A DNA stretch of 64,000 nt from Combretum micranthum. Its lineage: Eukaryota > Streptophyta > Magnoliopsida > Myrtales > Combretaceae. Positions 45,675-64,000 of this stretch are shown here, piece after piece. Positions within the stretch are counted from its first letter, which is position 1, and the number at the start of each line of letters is the position of its first letter. Position numbers and translations under genes: made by a program. The stretch covers positions 558,001 to 622,000 of the forward strand of contig JAMXBD010000066.1 in assembly GCA_024138025.1 (NCBI GenBank). The letters run 5' to 3'. A model generated the notes under the pieces. That model did not search any database and was not told the origin of the DNA. It worked only from the letters and a program-made list of their open reading frames with translations.

Positions 45675-48600
45675 TGTTACGCCCCTATAAGGTAGTCTAA
45701 ACGTAATAGTCCGCTGCATACTATATAAGACTTGGGAATTGCTACCACAACCTTTCCAAAGTCTTGTACAGATGCAAAGCATACCTTTATGACAATAGAA
45801 TAGATAAACTAATGGAGATAAATAGTTTAACTTGCCATACTATAAGCATCAAAATATAAACCATGAGTCCACGTAATTAGTTACAAAAGTTCCAGGGGTA
45901 TTCCCCTGCAAAATAATATCGAATTTGAAAAAAAATCTTTTACAGTCATATAATAAATATTAGGGTTTCTTATGGAAGTCTATACATAATCGAACATAAA
46001 CTTCTATTGGAAACTTCTAATTCCTGTACTTGCTCGGTAGGGTGCCTCGACCTTAACCATATATAGGAATACTGTAATAAGAAAAAGCTGGAGGGGCGTA
46101 AGCTATACTAACTTAGTGAGTGAATACTTCCATAAAGACATTTATAACAAATCATTCAATCAAGTTAATTAATCAATCCTATAGAATGCATCAACAACAT
46201 GAACAAACAATCATATGATCAGTCGGAAATCATATGTGAAAAGATTTACGCTCTTCATTCGGGGTTAGCAGATCAACGAATAATGCGGTACTACCATTGA
46301 ATTAGTATGTTGTTTATGGATCACGGGTAAACAACTTATGTTGTTCATGGATCATGATCAACAAACTCATTTATGTCATTTATGGATCATGATCAACCAA
46401 CTTTTAGCCATTTACAGATCATGGATATCCAACATGTGCTAATGTTCCATCCTCATCGCAAAGTGATTATGTCTATGTTATTTATCAATCCAAATAATTA
46501 TTATTGCCAATTTTTCGGTGATCAACTAATCTCGCAGACAATCAATCCTATGATGCTATAAACAAACATAAGTTAATCACCAAATTCCGATATTCTTAAT
46601 ACAATTTCTTGACTCATCAACAAATATATATAATCCCCATAATTCCCATCATGCAATTCCATTTTATCTTTTGCCTCATAATCTAGTGCAACTAATTGCT
46701 ACAAACATAAGCAAGAAATGAAATTAGGAAGTAATACTTACTCGGTCATTGGTCGCCGGTCTCTCAGTAATAGTTATCCGGTGGTAATGAATCATGGGGA
46801 TCCAAGTCATCTAAACGAAAGAAATACCCAAATGAATATTTCAACTCATTTCTAGTCATTTTTTTTTTTCATAAAAACTATTAAGTTCGCAATTCTCGTC
46901 ATTAATGTGAATTTCAACTTAAAATGGCCATAACTTGGCCATTTTAACTCGGAGTTTCACAAATTATAAACCGATTCCTATTTGCTTCGAAAGATCTATC
47001 TAATTATAATATAATATCTAAATTTTGAAAACTTTTAAGTCTTGAAAAGATCCGAACAGTTTTGGTCAGTATCCGAACACTCATTTTCAAAATTGTTTTT
47101 GTGAGAAATTATGATATTTCTACTATCCATGCCAAATATGCATGTAATATTAACACATTACTATCATGAATGGTATGTTATGAGCTTCCTATATGTAGGT
47201 TCATGATGATATTCTATTAGAGAACACTTTTGGAAACTTCTACTTTATGAGATATCATGAATACTTAACTAGTAAGTCTAGTTTTGTGTTATTGACCAAC
47301 CACACTTGTTTTAGAGATTTTCCTTAATAAAATTTATTTATTCTTGCTAAAATTAAGTCCTTACCATATCTATTCCTTAAGGTCTTCATTTTTTAACACA
47401 AATCGTCATTTTACACTTTGTAAACAAGTGTTCAAATATTGGCTATTCCTGATCTGAATTTTGTAAAAATAGTTCTTAAGTGATTTCTTTAAGAAAAACT
47501 CGTTTGGTACTTTAAAATTTAAGACTCCATTATTCCTATCCCCTAAGGACTTTATTTCCTTAATAAAACTTTCATTTTGAGTTTGAAAAATAGGTGTTTA
47601 CATATCCTCTTTTCCTAATTATGAATTTCATGTAACTATCCTAAGATCTAAACTTTCTATCTTGTTAATATTTCTTGTTTGACAAATTTCTCTTAGTAGA
47701 TCTACCATTAACTTACTAAAATCTTTCCTATTGTTACCTGTTCCACAAGCTCTTCATTTTTCACATAAAAATCATGTTTTGGAGTTGAAAAATAGATTTT
47801 CAAAATACAACTCTTTTTCCATATGAATTTACAAAAGTTTGTTTTGATGAAACCAAATTTGTTCTTGAGTTTTTTAGCTCATCTTCATAAATATCCTAAC
47901 TTTTAAGAATAACAAAACATTCATTTACATAAGACAAAAATCTTTATGACCATTCATTCATCTTAAACATAATAAATGCATGAGATCTCCAATATCACGT
48001 AAAATAATAAATGTTTAATAGCTAGATCTAAGTGTAATGATCATGTTAAATGCACGAAATGAAGTATCCTACTTATGATAATAATGTAGTAGCAAGATTC
48101 TTATATGAAATCATCATTATATGAACATGCATCATGATTATGACAAAAATATGAACTTTAAACATAAGATCCACAACTTGTGATGGCTTCGTCATCATGT
48201 TCTAGTGGTTTCACATCCCTAGCATGAAGCTCATGGGGATTTTTATGAATCCACATATGAATGATCTCGCCATTATATGTTTTTATGGTGCTAGTGTTTA
48301 GATTTATACCTATTTAATGTTTGAAACAAGAAAGCTTGAAGGAAAAATTTGTTTTGTGTGTGGTTTATAGGGAGAGGGGCTCACGACACACTTGAGAGAA
48401 GAGAGGAAGGGTTGTAAATTTTTCCAAAAAGTGAAATGAAGAAAGAGAAAGGAAATGCATAAAAGAGTACATATAGGGAATGGGATTAGGGTTTGTGTGT
48501 ATAAAATAAAAGAAGAAAAATAAAACAATTGAGAGAAAGAGGGAGGAGGGTTCATGCCGGCCGCAAGAGAGAGAGGAGAGAAAATGAGAGTTTTACAAAT

Positions 48601-49172
48601 TTTTCAAATTTAATTTATGTAATAAAGTATATTGGAAAAGCAAACGTAAGGAATGTGATGTAATGGGATAATGTTAGATTGTAAGGATGTAAGAGTAGGG
48701 GTATGGCTTGTGAGTGTGAGTAGGGTATGGGCTTGCCCTTGTGAATAGTATATTAGACAATTAAATTACCGATTAGTAAAAAAAAATACTATATAAAGCT
48801 ATAACTGTAATTTTTATAAACAAAAAAATTATAATAAATATATTTTTTAATCCTTATTAAATTCTGGTTGTAATGAGTATTTCGAAATATTTTTCTAATT
48901 TCGAGTCCCGAGGGCCAATTTTCCAGAACGGATCTCGGTCGGGTTCGAAACAGATAATTTCTCGAAAACTGATCTTTTTATATTTCGATATATTCTTTAG
49001 AACTATAATCTGGGTCAACTTGCTCTCATAAGTTCTATGGTTTTATTCTCGATGGAGCAGGACTTAGGGTTTCTATGTTTCTTTCTAAACTTAGCTATTC
49101 CGGTTTAGGATTTCGGTTTCCGATTCAGCTCTCGAAATCAAGTTTAGTTTACAAAGAAAACCAGGGCTTACA
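45675..49172. mobile_element. 3.5-kb solo-LTR-like insertion in the LINE
   Basis: The insertion begins TGTTACGCCCC (45675) and ends GGGCTTACA (49172), i.e. TG...CA with inverted tips, flanked by GAAGT at 45670-45674 and 49173-49177. The LINE reading frame continues across one GAAGT copy, which proves the borders. There is no gag-pol coding and no internal repeat pair that I can see, so this fits a single long LTR left after recombination, of a size known in Tekay/Del-type chromoviruses. That family assignment is inference from length and tips. The 81-codon minus frame at 48310-48555 is low-complexity and not a gene. Sequence near 48890-49140 is rich in TCTCG, TTTCGA and similar strings. Confidence 0.88.
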
Positions 49173-49640
49173 GAAGTGCTCCTATCTCCATACTTCAACT
49201 AGTTAACTCTGGACCTTTAGCCCATAATTTGTTTATCTGAGCTTGAATGTTATCCTCGAACAAGATATTGTCTTTTATGAAGATGAGAAATGAGATAAGA
49301 GTTGATTTTTTAGAATCTCAATACCCACCCTGTTATTGGGAAAGGTGATTTTGCTCCACCTAGTCATCCTCAAACTACATTCCTTAAGTCTTTACCATAA
49401 GGACAAACACTCACTCAATCTTCTAGGCGGAACATAACAAAAACTAGGATATTTAAGCCAAGTCTGAATATGTTCTAATTTATTTACTACATCTTTTGTT
49501 TCCATTAAAAACACTATACTGAGGCAGTGTTTATTAACCAAGTTACTGAGACTGCAAATTGTCGAGGGTGGCCCACAACCCTGACAATTCCAAGATAGGA
49601 AAATCAGGGCAACCTTGTGGTTGTTGAGGACCAGCGACCA
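49173..49640 (-). pseudogene. LINE ORF2 endonuclease (N-terminal part)
   Basis: Minus-strand reading from about 49625 gives KVALIFLSWNCQGCGPPST, then CSLSNLVNKHCLSIVFLMET, then KDVVNKLEHIQTWLKYPSF. LSWN.QG.G.P.T...L..LV.....I.FL.ETK is the start of the apurinic/apyrimidinic-type endonuclease of plant L1 elements; Asn (WNCQG) and Glu (MET) of the active site are present. After about 49400 the frame is lost. Confidence 0.88.
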
Positions 49641-51229
49641 CTACCACCACTAAGATTATATATATCAATCTTAACATCATATAGCTCAAAATTTTCCTCA
49701 ATCACCACACATCTTCGCCCTTTCTTGATATGACACTTGGCATTCAATTTTGTTTTTTTGCTGTCTTTTTTAACATTCTGCTTGGCAACTATAGGATCTG
49801 ACTTAACTTTAGCCTTCTTAGAATAGTCTTCCTCTATCTATATGTGTGGGCGTTTAATGGTATATTTTTTAAACACTCATACTAAGGCAGGAGGATTCGA
49901 CCCTTTAGATTCATAAGTAGTAGGATCTTTTGCAGCAATTGCATCATCTTCCTCAACGGGAAGATCAACAAAGTACCGGTTATTAGAAAGGTTCTTAGGA
50001 ACATAATCTACAACATCTTTCATTCCACTAATAGAATGATTTTGTAAGGCATTAATCTTATCATAAGAAACAGATTTAGTAATGATAGCGGTTAAGGGGT
50101 TTGGTATATGCAAATGTAGAGAGAGGGGGTAGGAAGATTCCTGAGGTTGAATATCATGTGATGTTATGAAAATAGGCTTCAAGGGATAAGATATGGAAGG
50201 GGAGGATAGATGTGTATTAGGTGGGATTTCGGGGGTAGAAGGGTTGAAATTAGAAGTGTATTGGTTGGGAGATTATAAAAAATATAAAAACTCAATTTAG
50301 AAGATACATCAGCCAGTGGAGGAGGATCATGTGAAGGTTATGATGTGTTTTTGGATTTTAAAAAACAAACCCAGGAGAAAAGCTAGGATTTTGGATCTGA
50401 AGGTTAGAGTCCACAACTCCATGATTCTTACCTATTACTTTAGCTACAAAAATTTATTTTCCTTCATTTTGCTGATCAACACCCTACTTAACACTAAACT
50501 TCAAATCTTTTGCAGGAAAAAGCTCTCGTATTAGCACTAAATCCACCTTTTTCTCTGGGAAAGCAATATTGTTTATTAACATGCCCCAAATGACCACAAG
50601 CAAAACAGAATTCAGAGAGCCACTCATACCTAAAATTCACTCAATACTTACCACCATCATTCTTATTAATCCATGTCTCATTCGCCGAAAGAGATTCATA
50701 TTTAATCCTCACTTTTATATGTAGAAGCTCCTTCTAAAGCCATTCAAAATTATCATATGATCTACACCAATAACCAAACCTGCTTTAGCACCAATTTTAT
50801 TAGCATTACTAATCGAAAGATGATCCAATCGAATGCCATGTACTTGCATCCATAATACCATAGAGCCAAAGACTACATCATCAACCCCCAATCACCTTTC
50901 CATTCTACTAGAACCACACAACGACCCATAATTGCCCATGGACCCTCATTAATCACCTCTACAACCATTTTGCAGCATTTAAAAGCACATAGGCACAGGT
51001 TTTAACCCATAACATAAATCTTAACGTTCCCAAAATCCTTCCAAGTACACTTTAGATATTAATAACTCCATTCTTATTCAATAATTTATCTACCATTACT
51101 TTTTTTATCATCAAGTATTCGTTATTGCTTAGTAACTCATATTTTCTTTTAGGCAAAGACCCATTTGGTCAGATTCATAAACCCATCAGATACAGCAAGA
51201 TCCAAACTTGAGCTAGCTTGAGAATTCAT
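49641..51229 (-). pseudogene. LINE ORF1 (DUF4283-like plus CCHC knuckle)
   Basis: The minus-strand start is ATG at 51229 (MNSQASSSLDLAVSDGFMNL). A degenerate DUF4283-like region follows (about 51000-50700; WMQVHGIRLDHLSI near 50850 matches LW.QVHG.P...L), then YEWLSEFCFACGHLGHVN with C-x2-C-x4-H-x5-C at about 50650-50585. The rest down to 49641 is a long linker with an open frame at 50182-49877. ORF1 would bind the LINE RNA. Many stops. Confidence 0.8.
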
Positions 51230-52147
51230 GACTAGACTAAAATAAAACACAAGAGAATTAGAAAGCATAAAGGATCAAGAAAACAACACAAAAAAACACA
51301 ACAAAACAAGGGTGTACTTAGGGACACACAAGAGTAAAAACAACACATGAAGCTAAAGAAACCAACAAAATAATAGGAGCAAACAATGCAAACAGAAAAG
51401 TAAAGACAAAATCAAAAGGAGAAAAGAAAGGAAACAATTATAGACATAAATGAGTTCATACCTAAAAAATCAAGAATCAATAATTTGATTCAGAAAAGGG
51501 ATTACAGTAAACTCAAAACACAAACAAACAAAAGGACGTGTGTACATGAAAAGAAACAAAAAGAAGAAGCATGTGCATGTAGAAACTATTCACATCACTT
51601 AAGGTGCATCGGATTTTTTTTTTTAATTTTGGTATTTTTTTTTTGTGTAGCAAGAGAAACAACAACACTAAGGCAAAAGAAAAGGAGGGAAACTATGATA
51701 TTAGCGTGGAGAATCTCAAAGGAGAGGATACTCTTTTTCTAAACGGTTAGAGAGGGAGATTAATAAGACACTTCTGTAATTTTATCATTAGTATATTAAA
51801 ATTAAATTGAATATAAAAAATTAGTATAAAAATATTTAAGGGATTGATTATAATTGAAAAAAATTTAAATTATTTATTAATGTGATGGGACCAATTTATT
51901 ATAATAGCAACCGTAGGATCTTGTGAAAGTATAATAGCATAACATTTGATTTGAGAAACTAAGGGTAAGATATCTGCATGCCTCCCCTCCATTGACCAGA
52001 TCACAAGATCCATCCAATCAACACTGGAGCCGACAAGCAACAAACAAATAAAAATACAATAATACCCCCGCCCCGCCCAGCCCACTTCTTTCCCACAGAA
52101 CTCCACCACCTTCTCGGTGGCAAAAAGGTCTTATCATCTTTTGCCTC
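51230..52147. other. Intergenic: LINE 5' leader and XRN gene upstream region
   Basis: 51230-51760 is A-rich on the plus strand and probably is the LINE 5' leader or target DNA. 51760-51900 is AT-rich. 51900-52147 should contain the promoter of the XRN gene; no convincing TATA box is seen. The 85-codon frame at 51485-51742 has no family. Confidence 0.5.
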
Positions 52148-52252
52148 GTGCCCTATTCTGCCTCTTTCGTGACACAATCCCCAAATAAAACCCCAAACGC
52201 AACCAACCTCTCGCTTTTTTCCCGCAATCTTGCATCTTTATATTTCCTCTCT

Positions 52253-52266
52253 AGGGTTAGGTTTTG
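52253..52266 (+). promoter_or_regulatory. Telo-box in the XRN gene 5' leader
   Basis: AGGGTTAGGTTTTG is the telo-box core (AAACCCTAA on the other strand), followed by a partial second copy (GGTTAGGG). Such boxes are common near transcription starts of plant ribosome-biogenesis and translation genes. This suits an XRN2/3-type enzyme that processes ribosomal RNA. The role here is inferred from position only, 74 bases before the ATG. Confidence 0.6.
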
Positions 52267-52339
52267 GTTAGGGATTCTAACCAAATCTTTTGTGTTTGTT
52301 TTCTGCACAAGATCTTATAGGCTCGACTGCGGCGTTGCA

Positions 52340-63586
<11,247 letters not shown>

Positions 63587-64000
63587 GTATTTGCTTTTCC
63601 TTTTTCTTGAGCTTTTATTGTTTTTTGGGGCTGTCTCTACCTCGTATTGTATACAGCATGTTGGTAAAACATCCTCCTTGCCAGAACATTCTGTCAACAT
63701 TACTATAAAATAAACTGAGGTGGCTATTCTTGTTCACCTACCATGATTGTCTTGTCAAGATAAAAATGTTTCACCTTAGCATACCCGGACTAGGCTTGGT
63801 TTATTTTGTGTTTGTCCATAACATTCTTCATTTTAAGGTGGGTGGTGGGATAAGACTTCTTATGTGATGCGCCAGTGCCATTTAAATATGTAACATGTAT
63901 AATGAATCAAGAGAATCAGAAGAAAACCAGTCAAGACTTGAAGATGATTTATGTATTGCTTGTGTTTTAGAGTATTACATAGGAGCACAGTCAAATCAAT
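63587..64000 (+). other. Start of XRN intron 22
   Basis: The donor GTATTT follows exon 22. No further exon with the expected tail is seen before the window edge; open frames at 63396-63713 and 63469-63708 simply read through the exon into intron. Confidence 0.6.

Larger units (their letters stand above)
43146..51229 (-). mobile_element. L1-type LINE, minus strand, decayed and split by a solo LTR
   Basis: Reading on the minus strand from 51229 down, the parts occur in standard plant L1 order: ORF1 with an RNA-binding DUF4283-like part and CCHC knuckle, apurinic-type endonuclease, reverse transcriptase, and a zinc-binding (zf-RVT) end. A 3498-bp insertion (45675-49172) lies between endonuclease and reverse transcriptase. 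Removing it with one GAAGT restores a continuous reading GDRSTSFFH, stop, STLGRRHRNKKFKIEDN. Many stops and shifts show that it is dead. The 3' end near 43146 and the 5' end upstream of 51229 are not delimited by a clear target duplication. Confidence 0.9.

Noticed and set aside
48310..48555. 81-codon minus-strand frame with Phe/Ser/Leu-rich sequence
   Set aside because: Lies in purine-rich low-complexity DNA of the solo-LTR-like insertion; no family.

Overview
This is AT-rich nuclear DNA from a flowering plant, very probably a eudicot. The evidence is spliced genes with GT-AG introns, plant lineages of CACTA (En/Spm), Ty3/gypsy (Tat and Athila types), Ty1/copia and L1-type LINE elements, a TIR-NBS-LRR-type leucine-rich-repeat fragment, and a plant XRN2/XRN3-type exoribonuclease gene. 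I cannot name the species. No tRNA, rRNA, CRISPR array or prokaryotic feature was seen.

Layout. 1-5.2 kb: mostly anonymous DNA with a decayed four-exon fragment of a THO complex subunit 2 gene (1145-1768); the end of it is copied again at 3042-3224. 5.2-16.0 kb: a decayed CACTA transposon carrying a TNP2-type transposase remnant, a TnpA-like (Transposase_24) gene with a triplicated 93-bp exon, and a captured fragment of a disease-resistance LRR gene. 16.0-16.8 kb: a seven-copy degenerate minisatellite. 16.9-22.6 kb: a small secreted cysteine-rich peptide gene (copy A), split by a second, TnpA-only CACTA element (17623-22530). 23.2-23.8 kb: a reverse-strand RNase H-like LINE fragment with a poly(A) remnant. 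24108-32217: a complete but frameshifted Tat-type Ty3/gypsy retrotransposon with two LTRs about 2% diverged and a 5-bp target duplication (ATAAT). 34.0-34.7 kb: cysteine-rich peptide gene copy B, a paralogue of copy A that includes its promoter.

35-43 kb is a graveyard: a pararetrovirus-like gag/coat fragment, a MITE, a Ty1/copia gag-protease fragment, and an Athila-type gag with a mutated primer-binding site. 43.1-51.2 kb: an L1-type LINE on the minus strand, split by a 3498-bp solo-LTR-like insertion (45675-49172) flanked by GAAGT on both sides; the LINE reading frame resumes exactly across the duplication. 52340 to the right edge: 22 exons of an XRN2/XRN3-type nuclear 5'-3' exoribonuclease, running out of the window before its C-terminus. 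This is the only clearly housekeeping gene, and its exon 11 carries an apparent one-base frameshift.

The real content is therefore one essential RNA-processing gene, one duplicated small cysteine-rich peptide gene, and nested transposons that have split, captured or copied pieces of host genes. I found no convincing new enzymatic system. The most interesting points are the captured resistance-gene LRR, the split peptide gene, the precisely dated nesting events, and the XRN frameshift.
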